The position numbers and the translations under genes are program-made. From Spirochaetales bacterium (GTDB lineage: Bacteria; Spirochaetota; Spirochaetia; Sphaerochaetales; Sphaerochaetaceae): a stretch of DNA of 29,190 nt. The notes beneath the pieces were generated by a model. It was given only the letters and a program-made list of their open reading frames with translations, was not told where the DNA came from and did no database searches. This document shows, piece after piece, positions 1 to 8,068 of this stretch. Where the stretch lies: NCBI GenBank assembly GCA_028723145.1, contig JAQYFM010000265.1, forward strand, positions 1 to 29,190, given 5' to 3'. Positions within the stretch are counted from its first letter, which is position 1. Every line of letters begins with the position of its first letter.

Positions 1-1380
1 AAACGCAACGAAAGGGGAAATACTAAAATAAAAATATTTTAGGTGGTAATCCAAGAAAAAGAGACTGAAGCCTCTTTCTGCACATTCATTCCACAGCAAT
101 ACCAAAAAGAAGGCAACTGTATCTTGCGATTTTCACATTGACTATGATAATTCTTTTTATAACATTCTTGTAGAACTTATTGAATAAAATGTTATTGTTA
201 AAGCTACTTAGGCTAGGGGCAAAAGTAATACAGGTTTTAAAGCACAGCAAGATTATACACAAATAGCAAAGGTGCACCAATAAAAAGGATAAACAACTAA
301 CAATGAATATTTGTTAGATTACTTCCTGTTATTGGCAAATAGGTTTGGTCCTATTATAGCTCTGCTATGTAGTAATAACTCATTAAGGTTTGATTATCGA
401 GTTATATTATTTATAACCTTATAGCCTTAATTAAATAAAGGCGTAGAGTAATATCCTCTCTCTTATTAAAGGAGGAAATGCAGGAGTCTTTTCTGCTAAA
501 GGTTTTTATACTATGTTGAAGGCTGTAATTAAAATCTTTCAAATAAGATGGAGAAAAAATCGAAAGACCTTTTCTTAGCTTGTGTAAAAGAATGTTAAAG
601 ATAATTGCTGATAATAACTTTGTAATAATAGATAATGCATTTTAATAACATGGAATATAATCAATAGAAATTAAAAATGAGAGTTTCTTTTCAAAACTTG
701 CAGAAGAATCAAAATTACTGATGATATAGATAAAAAGAATTTAGACTTTCTATTATCCCTGCAACAACCTATTTCTTGGGTTACATCAATACAACAGACA
801 AAGGTATGAATCTTGATATGCTTATTAGGATGCTTGAAAAGCCAGCAAATGTTTTAGATGGGATGATTTTAAGCATTATACAGAGTGCTTGAACATTATA
901 TGGTAAAAGAGTAAGCAGATTTGAATCTAGGCTCAATTATTATAGTAAATTCATTCTCATACGCAATAATTAACATCTTAACTACTTTTATAAGACTCCT
1001 ATGTTCTAGAGGATTTCTTTAAGGGATATCATACTATTGATATTTGTAATGATAATATGTTGCCAGCCAGATTCTGCAATTTAAAAAAAACTATTTTCAA
1101 TAAATCGTTAGAAGAGTCTGGAAGAGAATAATTCTTAGAAGGTCAAAGCTTATAAATACTTTAAGTGAAGATGAACATCTATTTGTATAATTATCTTATT
1201 GTCCATCCTGGCAGTTGGTCATTGTGGATATCCCTTTCTTACCGGTATATCTCCTTTTATAAAAATCAATGTTATTTTTCTATTCGTTGGCGCCTTACAC
1301 TTATACTTACTATTTACTATAGTTCTTATTATGAATTTATAATGCAACGAAAATTTGTTGGATTATATAATTGAACTTAA
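1..1380 (+). pseudogene. Probable decayed coding DNA, several broken reading frames
   Basis: No intact gene is visible. The plus strand carries a chain of protein-like open stretches that stop and resume in another frame: 43-138 then 137-184 (reads ...RFSH then IDYDNSFYNILVELIE), 302-421, 450-575 (GGNAGVFSAKGFYTMLKAVI), 714-806 then 800-889 (LDFLLSLQQPISWVT, then KGMNLDMLIRMLEKPANVLD), 1009-1128 (DICNDNMLPARF) and 1175-1339, a hydrophobic stretch ending FLFVGALHLYLLFTIVLIMN. The base composition looks less AT-extreme than the true intergenic DNA nearby. I recognise no family in any piece and cannot say whether one or several genes are represented. Open stretches of this size also arise by chance in AT-rich DNA, so the call is tentative. 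Confidence 0.4.
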
Positions 1381-1502
1381 TACTCTTTCGGTTAATTATG
1401 AATAAAGTAAAAATAGTATTTTATAATTTTTTATATTATAAAAAAATAATTACTATAATTGATAATTTCACAAAATTTTTTAAATTTTTTTTTGAATATG
1501 TG

Positions 1503-1531
1503 TTGACTCTTTTTTTATAATAACGTATATT
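1503..1531 (+). promoter_or_regulatory. Promoter of tRNA-Asn
   Basis: A -35 TTGACT (1503-1508) and a -10 TATATT (1526-1531) are separated by exactly 17 bases. They lie 25 bases before the tRNA, in very AT-rich DNA. This is the strongest sigma-70-type match in the window, as expected for a stable RNA. Confidence 0.75.
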
Positions 1532-1556
1532 ACTACTCGTTGCTGATAAAAAGCAT

Positions 1557-1629
1557 TCCCCTTTAGCTCAGTCGGTAGAGCAGCGGACTGTTAATCCGCC
1601 TGTCGCAAGTTCAAATCTTGCAGGGGGAG
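1557..1629 (+). tRNA. tRNA-Asn (anticodon GTT)
   Basis: A full cloverleaf can be folded. The acceptor arms are TCCCCTT (1557-1563) and AGGGGGA (1622-1628), with one T-G wobble. The D stem is GCTC/GAGC, and the anticodon stem GCGGA/TCCGC encloses loop CTGTTAA with anticodon GTT at 1590-1592. The variable loop is five bases, and the T arm is GCAAG-TTCAAAT-CTTGC. The discriminator base is G1629. The 3' CCA is not encoded, so it must be added by a nucleotidyltransferase. Confidence 0.97.
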
Positions 1630-1633
1630 CGAG

Positions 1634-1660
1634 CCTCGGATAATCTCCGAGGTTTTTTTT
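1634..1660 (+). terminator. Rho-independent terminator of tRNA-Asn
   Basis: CCTCGGA (1634-1640) and TCCGAGG (1646-1652) form a 7-bp stem with a 5-base loop, followed directly by a run of eight T. It begins five bases after the tRNA, so the tRNA is a single-gene transcript. Confidence 0.9.
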
Positions 1661-1701
1661 ATATTATCAGAAATATGATTTATTTATTTTTGAAAGAGTA
1701 A

Positions 1702-1727
1702 AAAAATAAGCGGCAACTTGTGCCGCT
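1702..1727 (-). terminator. Terminator of dpaL
   Basis: AGCGGCA (1709-1715) and TGCCGCT (1721-1727) form a 7-bp stem. Read on the minus strand the stem is followed by TTATTTTTTT. It lies just beyond the stop codon of the leftward dpaL gene. Confidence 0.85.
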
Positions 1728-1737
1728 TTGAAAGTAT

Positions 1738-2985
1738 TTATCTTTGTGTCCAATATTCTCTTGGAACAGGATCACAACCATCCCAAATAATTTGTCTGAA
1801 GTGGGTTGGGTCTGTATTACCTTCGGTGTTAATAAAGAGTATCTGGCTCTTACTATCGATTCCTAGGTGCTCGATTAAATCTTTACACATATCCTTTTCT
1901 GTTAGAATTGAATAAAGCGCACCAAGTGTAACTGCTCCTGACTCACCAGAGATTACCATTGGATCATCCTTTAATGGTGTTGCTAAAATTCTCATACCAC
2001 GTGCAGCAATGTAATCTGGAACTGAAATATAAGCATCAACTAATTCTTTTAATACTGTCCAAGCAATAGGAGAAGGCTCACCACATGCAAGACCTGCCAT
2101 GATGGTATCAAGATCACCTGTAACTGTATGTGGCTCTCCATCATTGATTTTTGCTGACTCATATATACAAGCTGCTTTATTTGGTTCTACAACAACAAAC
2201 TTAGGCATATCATCTTTGAAAAGTGATGCATAGAATCCGATAACTGAAGCTGCTAATGCTCCAACTCCAGCTTGTACAAATACGTGCGTAGGCTTGAAGT
2301 AACCCATACCTGAAAGCTGTTCTTGAGCTTCAAGAAGCATTGTTGTATAACCCTGCATAATCCAAGTTGGTACCTCTGTATATCCTGGCCATGATGTATC
2401 ACTGATGATTTCCCAACCATTTTCTTTTGCGTCGATTGCAACTTGTCTTACAGCATCATCATAGTTACCATCTACTACTGTTACTTTAGCTCCAAAAGCT
2501 TTAATTGCATTAATTCTTGCTTCACTAGTTTCTTTATGAACATAAATATTACATTTATGGCCTAGCATACGTGATGCCCATGCGATACCTTTACCATGAT
2601 TACCATCAGTAGCTGAAGCAAATGTAATAGTTCCGAGCTTTTCGTGGCATTCTTTGCTGAAAAGATATTTATAACTCATCTCTTCATCTGAAAGACCTAA
2701 TTTTTTCTGTAAGAAACGATAAATAGCAAATGAGCCACCCATTACCTTAAAGCTATTTAATTCAAGTCTCTGTGATTCATCTTTAATAAAGATGTTTTCA
2801 ACACCTAACATCTCTGCTAAATGAGAAAGAGGATATAAAGGTGTTTGTTTGAATGTTGGAATCTGGCGATGAAAGTTTCTTGCTGTTCTAGCAATATTAA
2901 CATTAAATAACTTATCTGCTGGTGAAGTATCCTTTTTATCATACGTTTTAAGGATATATTCGAAATCTAACTTATCTGCGTTCAT
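1738..2985 (-). CDS. dpaL: Diaminopropionate ammonia-lyase
   Basis: This fold-type II PLP enzyme converts 2,3-diaminopropionate to pyruvate and two ammonia. The 415 aa closely follow E. coli YgeX, which is about 398 aa. The PLP lysine is K80 in LNSFKVMGG. TDGNHG (D127) and SDTSWPGYTEVPTWIMQGY (D196) correspond to the aspartates implicated in deprotonating the D- and L-substrates in the enterobacterial enzyme. AGLACGEPSP and ISGESGAV are also conserved. The ATG is preceded by GGGAGA seven bases upstream. The gene is divergent from a purine-type permease. In enteric and gut anaerobes ygeX lies in purine/urate degradation clusters, where diaminopropionate is thought to be an intermediate. Here the other members (ygeY, ygeW, ssnA, xdhD, ygfK) are absent from the window. 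Identity is secure; the pathway role is inferred. Confidence 0.95.
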   Translation of the reverse strand: MNADKLDFEYILKTYDKKDTSPADKLFNVNIARTARNFHRQIPTFKQTPLYPLSHLAEMLGVENIFIKDESQRLELNSFKVMGGSFAIYRFLQKKLGLSDEEMSYKYLFSKECHEKLGTITFASATDGNHGKGIAWASRMLGHKCNIYVHKETSEARINAIKAFGAKVTVVDGNYDDAVRQVAIDAKENGWEIISDTSWPGYTEVPTWIMQGYTTMLLEAQEQLSGMGYFKPTHVFVQAGVGALAASVIGFYASLFKDDMPKFVVVEPNKAACIYESAKINDGEPHTVTGDLDTIMAGLACGEPSPIAWTVLKELVDAYISVPDYIAARGMRILATPLKDDPMVISGESGAVTLGALYSILTEKDMCKDLIEHLGIDSKSQILFINTEGNTDPTHFRQIIWDGCDPVPREYWTQR

Positions 2986-3008
2986 ATATATCTCCCGTTT
3001 TCGGCTAT

Positions 3009-3037
3009 AATATAAACATTATATTAAATAGAATCAA
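3009..3037 (-). promoter_or_regulatory. Promoter of dpaL
   Basis: On the minus strand a -35 TTGATT (3032-3037) and a -10 TATATT (3009-3014) have a 17-base spacer. The start codon lies 23 bases beyond the -10, leaving room for the visible Shine-Dalgarno. The 258-bp divergent region to the permease is otherwise nearly pure A/T, and I see no purine-riboswitch-like fold. Confidence 0.6.
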
Positions 3038-3243
3038 TATCTAAAAAATAATTATGCTAAAATTATTAAATACTCATATTTTTTTAAGAAAATTTAGTAA
3101 ATCGGAAAATATTATAGTAATTAAAAGACATTTATTGTAAAAAATTTATTAAAATACTAATGAATAATAAAAAAAATACATTTTAAATAAAAATTAATAA
3201 AAAAAATCTTTTAAAAACTAAAATATAGTATAAACTGATTTTT

Positions 3244-4545
3244 ATGGAATCTAGATCATTATTTGAATTAAACGGGAAAATGCCTCCGCTTAAGAATGCT
3301 GTTCCAATTGCAGCACAGCATCTTGTAGCGATGATAGTAGGGTGTGTTACTCCTGCAATTATTATTAGTTCAGTTGCAGGATTAGAAGAACAAATGAGAA
3401 TTGTACTTATTCAATCTTCTCTAGTAATGGCTGCCATTTCAACGCTTCTTCAATTATTTGGTATTACAAAGTTCTGTGGTGCAAAGCTCCCTGTTATTAT
3501 TGGTGTTTCATTTGCATACCTTTCAAGCATGAAGGGTATTTGTGAAACATTTGGACTGGCATATGTATTTGGGGCTCAACTTGTTGGTGGTATAGTTGCA
3601 ATTATTTTTGGTATAATTTCTAAAAAGATTGTAAGATTCTTTCCTCCTTTAATAACAGGTACTGTAGTATTTACTATCGGACTTTCACTTTATCCTACAG
3701 CTATTACTTATATGGCAGGAGGAAGTGGAAACCCTGACTTTGGTTCATTAACAAACTGGGGAATAGCAATTTTTACATTAATAATTGTTACAATCTTAAA
3801 CCACTATGGTAAAGGCATGCTTAAACTTGCTAGCATATTAATAGGTATTATTTGTGGTTATATCGTTTCATTATTCTTTGGTCTTGTTGATTTCTCAGCA
3901 ATCGGACGAGCCGATTACTTTGCTCCATTACAAATAGTTCCTTTTGGAATTAAATTTGAATTTTCATCAATTTTGACAATGTCAATTCTATTTATAATTA
4001 ATAGTGTGCAAGCAATTGGTGATTTTAGTGATACTACAATGGGTGGATTAAATAGAGAGCCATCAAGTGATGAGATAAGAGGTGGTATTATCGGATTTGG
4101 TGTTTCAAATGTATTATCATCACTTTTAGGAGGTCTTCCTAATGCTACATATTCACAGAATGTAGGTATTGTATCAACAACTAAGGTAGTAAATAGAAAG
4201 GTACTTTCACTATGTGGTATTTTCTTATTGGTAGCAGGCTTAATGCCTAAGTTTAGTGCCTTCTTAACAACAATACCACAATGTGTATTAGGTGGTGCTA
4301 CAGTATCTGTATTTGCATCAATCGCAATGACTGGTATGAAGTTAGTAACTACACAAGAAATGGACTATAGAAATACTTCTATCGTAGGCTTATCTGCTGC
4401 ACTTGGTATGGGGGTAAGCTTAGTAAAAGAAAGCTTAGCTCAATTCCCTCAATGGGTTACTATGGTATTTGGCTCATCCCCAGTAATTATTGCTGCATTC
4501 GTTGCAATTATTCTGAATTTAATACTCCCTAAAAAACTTAAGTAA
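3244..4545 (+). CDS. NCS2-family xanthine/urate-type permease
   Basis: This is a 433-aa membrane protein with about 12-14 hydrophobic segments, and it should import a purine base or urate with a cation. The NCS2/NAT signature is clear: QAIGDFSDTTMGG at 256-268, then GGLPNATYSQNVGIV at 296-310, whose QNxG (Q305-N306) is the xanthine/urate-type motif. The position equivalent to the substrate-binding Glu272 of E. coli XanQ appears to be Gln256, while the following Asp is kept (D260). No Shine-Dalgarno precedes the ATG. A TATAAA lies nine bases upstream (3229-3234), which suggests a nearly leaderless message. It is divergent from dpaL, suggesting joint use in purine catabolism. The exact substrate (xanthine, urate or uracil) cannot be settled from sequence. 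Confidence 0.9.
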   Translation: MESRSLFELNGKMPPLKNAVPIAAQHLVAMIVGCVTPAIIISSVAGLEEQMRIVLIQSSLVMAAISTLLQLFGITKFCGAKLPVIIGVSFAYLSSMKGICETFGLAYVFGAQLVGGIVAIIFGIISKKIVRFFPPLITGTVVFTIGLSLYPTAITYMAGGSGNPDFGSLTNWGIAIFTLIIVTILNHYGKGMLKLASILIGIICGYIVSLFFGLVDFSAIGRADYFAPLQIVPFGIKFEFSSILTMSILFIINSVQAIGDFSDTTMGGLNREPSSDEIRGGIIGFGVSNVLSSLLGGLPNATYSQNVGIVSTTKVVNRKVLSLCGIFLLVAGLMPKFSAFLTTIPQCVLGGATVSVFASIAMTGMKLVTTQEMDYRNTSIVGLSAALGMGVSLVKESLAQFPQWVTMVFGSSPVIIAAFVAIILNLILPKKLK

Positions 4546-4550
4546 ATAAG

Positions 4551-4570
4551 AGGGGCTCAACTGAGCCCCT
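4551..4570. terminator. Bidirectional terminator between permease and phosphomutase
   Basis: AGGGGCTC (4551-4558) and GAGCCCCT (4563-4570) form an 8-bp GC-rich stem with a 4-base loop. It fills the 32-bp gap between two converging stop codons. The T tracts are short on both sides, so efficiency is uncertain. Confidence 0.65.
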
Positions 4571-4577
4571 AATTTCA

Positions 4578-5927
4578 TTAGTTAAACTGTTTTATAATTG
4601 AAGAAATATCACTAAGGTGTTTATCCATTTCTTCTTTTGTTGAAGCTTCTAATACTATTCTAAGATAAGGCTCAGTATTACTCTTTCTAACATTGAACCA
4701 CCAGGTATCAAACTCAATTCTATAACCATCGAAATCTAGAACCTTATTAGCTTTTTCCTCAACTACATATCTTTGATAAAGAGCATTAATAGCAGCATCT
4801 TTATTTTCTAGCTTGAAGTTTACTTCACCACTATTTTGATACTTAATGATTTCATCAATCAGCATAGAGAGTGTTTTTCCTTCTCTCTTTAGATCAGCAA
4901 CAACTGATAATACGAGGAGGGATGCATAAACACCAGAGTCACAATTACCAAAATCTCTAAAGTAATAATGACCTGCAAGCTCACCACCAAAAATACCATT
5001 AATTTCTCTAATCTTTAGTTTAGCAAATGCATGTCCAACTTTCCAAGTTGTTACATTAAATCCAAGCTTTTCAAGGTACTCTGTTGTTGATCTACTTGTT
5101 CTAATATCTTGTAAAACATTACCTTTTTCTTTCTTTGAATAATAAAGGCCAATAACTGCTGTAATGTAGTCTGGTTGGATAAATCTACCTTTTTCATCGA
5201 TGAACATTACTCTATCTGCATCACCATCATAGATTACACCACAGTCAGAGTGGTCAGCTACAACCTGCTTCATTAAGTCTTTACAGTTTTCAACTTCTAA
5301 TGGATTTGGTTCGTGAGCAGGGAAGGTGCCATCAAAGTGGTCATAGAGGTAGTTAATGTTATCATTATACTCCTTTAATACATCCTTAATAACTAAGTTA
5401 GCCATTCCGTGTGATAAATCCATAGAAATCTTTAAGTTAGAAAGGTCTGTAACACTCTTTCGTAAGAAAGCTACATAGCTATCCTTAACATCACTTCTAT
5501 CAATTACTTTACCTTTTACTTCTTTAACAACAACTTCACCTTCATTTACAAGTTTCTCAAGGTCTTTTAATCCTGTTTCACCACCTACAGGAAGAGCTCC
5601 CTTTCTACTAATTTTTAATCCATTGTATTTTGGAGGGTTGTGGCTTGCTGTGATTTGTACAGATGCTGATGCATCGAGGAAAGTGGTTGCAAAATAAACC
5701 ATTGGAGTTGTTGCAAGACCTAAATCATAAACATCTGCACCACTATCTGTAATACCTTTTAATAGTGCATCATGTATTTCATCTGAACTAACTCTAACAT
5801 CACGACCTACTGCAACAAAACTTGCATTTAAGAGAGAAGGGAGGAAATATCCAACCTTATATGCAGTGTTCTTGTCAAAATCAACATTGTAAATGCCACG
5901 AATATCATAAGCTTTAAATGCGCCCAT
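4578..5927 (-). CDS. Phosphomannomutase/phosphoglucomutase
   Basis: This 449-aa alpha-D-phosphohexomutase interconverts hexose 1- and 6-phosphates through a phosphoserine and so feeds nucleotide-sugar and polysaccharide synthesis. All four active-site loops are present. ITASHNPPKYNG carries phosphoserine S95. DGDADR (234-239) binds magnesium. GGELAGHYYF (314-323) is the sugar-specificity loop. RKSNTEPYLR (414-423) binds the substrate phosphate. Length and motifs match the ManB/AlgC group, so dual mannose/glucose activity is likely. The ATG has a GGAG site, and the first 14 bases overlap the end of the upstream 156-aa gene, so the two are probably translationally coupled. Confidence 0.93.
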   Translation of the reverse strand: MGAFKAYDIRGIYNVDFDKNTAYKVGYFLPSLLNASFVAVGRDVRVSSDEIHDALLKGITDSGADVYDLGLATTPMVYFATTFLDASASVQITASHNPPKYNGLKISRKGALPVGGETGLKDLEKLVNEGEVVVKEVKGKVIDRSDVKDSYVAFLRKSVTDLSNLKISMDLSHGMANLVIKDVLKEYNDNINYLYDHFDGTFPAHEPNPLEVENCKDLMKQVVADHSDCGVIYDGDADRVMFIDEKGRFIQPDYITAVIGLYYSKKEKGNVLQDIRTSRSTTEYLEKLGFNVTTWKVGHAFAKLKIREINGIFGGELAGHYYFRDFGNCDSGVYASLLVLSVVADLKREGKTLSMLIDEIIKYQNSGEVNFKLENKDAAINALYQRYVVEEKANKVLDFDGYRIEFDTWWFNVRKSNTEPYLRIVLEASTKEEMDKHLSDISSIIKQFN

Positions 5928-6384
5928 TCTTTAACTCCTTAACTATTTTCTCAAATTCTTTACTGCTAATTAACTCAAAATAAATCAGCTCTCCACTGTC
6001 TAACTCTACCTGAGTTACAGTTTTTGCAAAAAGAGCAGTAATTTTTCCAACCTTTGATAAAGGTTCTTTAGCTTTTGATCTAATTACTCTTTCTGCTTCA
6101 GAGCGTCTTACTGTAGTAATACTTTTTATACTACTTGCTTTAAATGTCATATCAAAGCGAACATATTCAACTTTATTTTTCCTTTGGATTGTGTATCCTA
6201 AAAAAGTTGGAAGTCGCTCAAAGTCCTCAAGATAAAAAGAATCACTAAAGGCACATAAAAATACACCATATTCTCTTAAGATTCCCTTGTTGGTTCCAAA
6301 CCAAGTTGAAAATGTCCTCCAACCAATTTTACTATTTAGTTGTGCTTCCTTTTCTTTAATAAATTCTATAGCTTCTTTGTCCAT
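5914..6384 (-). CDS. Uncharacterised 156-aa protein coupled to the phosphomutase
   Basis: I do not recognise a family. The product has no signal peptide or membrane segment, so it should be cytoplasmic. It begins with a charged helix (MDKEAIEFIKEKEAQ). A mixed region with many aromatic residues follows (YGVFLCAFSDSFYLEDFERL), then beta-rich segments, and a last strand-helix unit (VELDSGELIYFELISSKEF). This order of strands closed by a helix loosely resembles PH/GRAM-like domains, but that is only an impression. The reading frame overlaps the phosphomutase start by 14 bases, and the gene is divergent from the RlmK-like gene across a short AT-rich gap. The Shine-Dalgarno is weak. Confidence 0.75.
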   Translation of the reverse strand: MDKEAIEFIKEKEAQLNSKIGWRTFSTWFGTNKGILREYGVFLCAFSDSFYLEDFERLPTFLGYTIQRKNKVEYVRFDMTFKASSIKSITTVRRSEAERVIRSKAKEPLSKVGKITALFAKTVTQVELDSGELIYFELISSKEFEKIVKELKNGRI

Positions 6385-6427
6385 TAGAATATTCCAAATT
6401 TAAATTATGATATATTATATCAAAATT

Positions 6428-8038
6428 ATGGAAGAGTTTGTAAAAAAAGATTTTGCTAAGATTCTTAAAGCAAATGCACTTGAAGCAAGAAGGTGGATGA
6501 ATCTTAGCGACAGCAATGTTGCTAGAATTTATGATCGTAATTTAGATGCACTACCTGTTACAGTTGAGTTATATGGTAAGTATGCAAAGATTGTAAACTA
6601 TAGTGATGTTGAAGATGAAAAAGTTAAAGAAGAAACAATCGATATTGTTTCTAGAATGGTTTATGTAGAAAGAGATAAAATTATTTACCAGGATAGAAAA
6701 AAGAGAGAGCAAAAGGAACAGCATGAAAAATTAGATGAAGAGGCTGTTATTGTAAAAGTAAAGGAAAATGGCCTTGAATTTATATGTGATTTAACAACAC
6801 ACATCGATACAGGATTGTTTTTAGATCATGTAAATACTAGATTACTTGTGAAGGAAAATGCTGCAGCTTTAAAGGTATTAAATCTTTTTTCATACACTGG
6901 TTCGTTTTCAGTTTATGCAGCTGCTGGCGGTGCTGATAGTGTTACAAGTGTTGATTTATCTAATACTTACTGTGAGATTGCAAGAGAAAATTTAAAAAAT
7001 AATGGTTTTTTGAGTACTCAAAATTATCCAGTTATTAGCCAAGACGCAACTGTTTTTGTTAATCAAGCTATTGAGAAGAATGAAAAGTGGGATTTAATTA
7101 TTTTTGATCCTCCTTCATTTTCAAATTCTCACAAAATGGCACAGCCTTTTGATGTAAAAAAGGATGCAAATATCTGGTTTTATAAATTAAGTAAGATATT
7201 AAAGCAGAAAGGGATATTGATTTTTTCAACTAATTTAGCTACTTTCTCTTTGGATAAATCTAAACTTAAAAGTGCATATAAGATTACTGAGATAACAGAT
7301 GATGTAAGGCCTATAGGTTTTTCTTCAAAAAAAAGTGGGAAATCTAGAGTATATCTATTTGAAAAGATGCAAGATGCATCAGAAAGTATTATCAGTAATA
7401 GTAGTATAAGGAAAAGAAAAGTGGAAAAGGTTAAGGATGAGGATTTTGAGAGATTAGTCCTCTCAATGGATAAGGAAGAAGAAGATAAAAAATTCTATGA
7501 TAAGAATGATAAAAAGCCTTTAAAGGATAGAGAAAGATCTAATTTTAGGGATGAAAAATCTAAAGGCGATAGACCTCGTCGTTATCAAGATGATAGAAAA
7601 TCTTTTAACAAAGATAGAGATAGACGTGGTAATGAGGATAGACGTTCTTTTAATCGTGATAATGATAGAAAGAACTTCAAAAGAGGGGATGAGAGAAGAT
7701 CATATAGAGATTTTGATGATAGGCCTTCCTTTAGAGATGATAGAAGTAAATTTAGCAGAGAAGATAGACCTTCAAGACCACGTTTTGAGGATAAACCTCG
7801 TTATGAAGATAGATATTCTCGTCCTAGATTCGATGATAAAGAAAGATTTGATGATCGAAGAAGGGATAATAAAAGAGATGAGAGACCTTCTTTTAATCGT
7901 GATGATAGAAAATTTAACTCAGATAGAAGAGTTAATAAAAATGATAGAAGAGGTGTTAGACCTTATGGCTATGACTCAATTCGTGAAAGTCGTGGTAGAA
8001 AAGAAGAAAATGACTTCTTCTGGAGAGATGATGAATAA
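6428..8038 (+). CDS. rlmK: RlmK-like 23S rRNA methyltransferase with long charged tail
   Basis: Residues 1-315 match the C-terminal (RlmK) half of E. coli RlmKL, which makes m7G2069 in 23S rRNA. Shared features are VARIYDRNLDALPVTVELYG, DTGLFLDHVNTR, the SAM motif VLNLFSYTGSFSVYAA (150-165), and catalytic-loop DPPSFSNSHKM (from D227). The RlmL half (THUMP plus N2-methyltransferase) is absent. From about residue 320 the protein continues with some 215 residues unlike RlmK, and residues 350-525 are almost wholly Asp, Arg, Lys, Glu, Ser, Phe and Asn. An in-frame ATG at 6407 would add MIYYIKI, but TATTAT at 6413-6418 lies between the two starts and neither has a Shine-Dalgarno. I therefore prefer 6428 and a nearly leaderless message. 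The target base is inferred. Confidence 0.88.
   Translation: MEEFVKKDFAKILKANALEARRWMNLSDSNVARIYDRNLDALPVTVELYGKYAKIVNYSDVEDEKVKEETIDIVSRMVYVERDKIIYQDRKKREQKEQHEKLDEEAVIVKVKENGLEFICDLTTHIDTGLFLDHVNTRLLVKENAAALKVLNLFSYTGSFSVYAAAGGADSVTSVDLSNTYCEIARENLKNNGFLSTQNYPVISQDATVFVNQAIEKNEKWDLIIFDPPSFSNSHKMAQPFDVKKDANIWFYKLSKILKQKGILIFSTNLATFSLDKSKLKSAYKITEITDDVRPIGFSSKKSGKSRVYLFEKMQDASESIISNSSIRKRKVEKVKDEDFERLVLSMDKEEEDKKFYDKNDKKPLKDRERSNFRDEKSKGDRPRRYQDDRKSFNKDRDRRGNEDRRSFNRDNDRKNFKRGDERRSYRDFDDRPSFRDDRSKFSREDRPSRPRFEDKPRYEDRYSRPRFDDKERFDDRRRDNKRDERPSFNRDDRKFNSDRRVNKNDRRGVRPYGYDSIRESRGRKEENDFFWRDDE
7475..8002 (+). repeat. Low-complexity repeat encoding a D/R-rich tail
   Basis: Degenerate short repeats built on GATGATAGA, GATAGACGT and TTTAATCGT encode imperfect copies of units such as DDRRSFNRDN, DDRPSFRDD and EDRPSRPRF in the RlmK-like protein. 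Arg codons are almost only AGA and CGT. The repeat also opens a spurious reading frame in frame +2. The encoded segment is predicted by eye to be disordered and strongly zwitterionic. Confidence 0.8.
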
Positions 8039-8043
8039 TGGTG

Positions 8044-8068
8044 GCGGGATGATAAATCCCGCTTTTTT
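8044..8068 (+). terminator. Terminator of the RlmK-like gene
   Basis: GCGGGAT (8044-8050) and ATCCCGC (8056-8062) form a perfect 7-bp stem with a 5-base loop and six T. The T tract runs into the stop codon of the converging ROK gene. The opposite strand lacks a T run. Confidence 0.88.

Noticed and set aside
86..280. A 64-codon leftward open frame
   Set aside because: It has no ribosome binding site, and the plus strand of the same stretch has more protein-like (though broken) reading frames.
1165..1374. A 69-codon plus-strand open frame (MKMNIYLYNYL...)
   Set aside because: Its composition is odd and the only GAAG-like site is weak. The next frame (1175-1339) gives a more convincing hydrophobic membrane segment, so it is treated as part of the decayed region.
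2986..3243. Possible purine riboswitch between dpaL and the permease
   Set aside because: The region is nearly pure A/T, with no paired GC stems or conserved purine-aptamer loops.
7475..8002. CRISPR-like or tandem-repeat array
   Set aside because: Repeat units are short, irregular, without spacers and fully inside a coding frame, so they are low-complexity protein coding.
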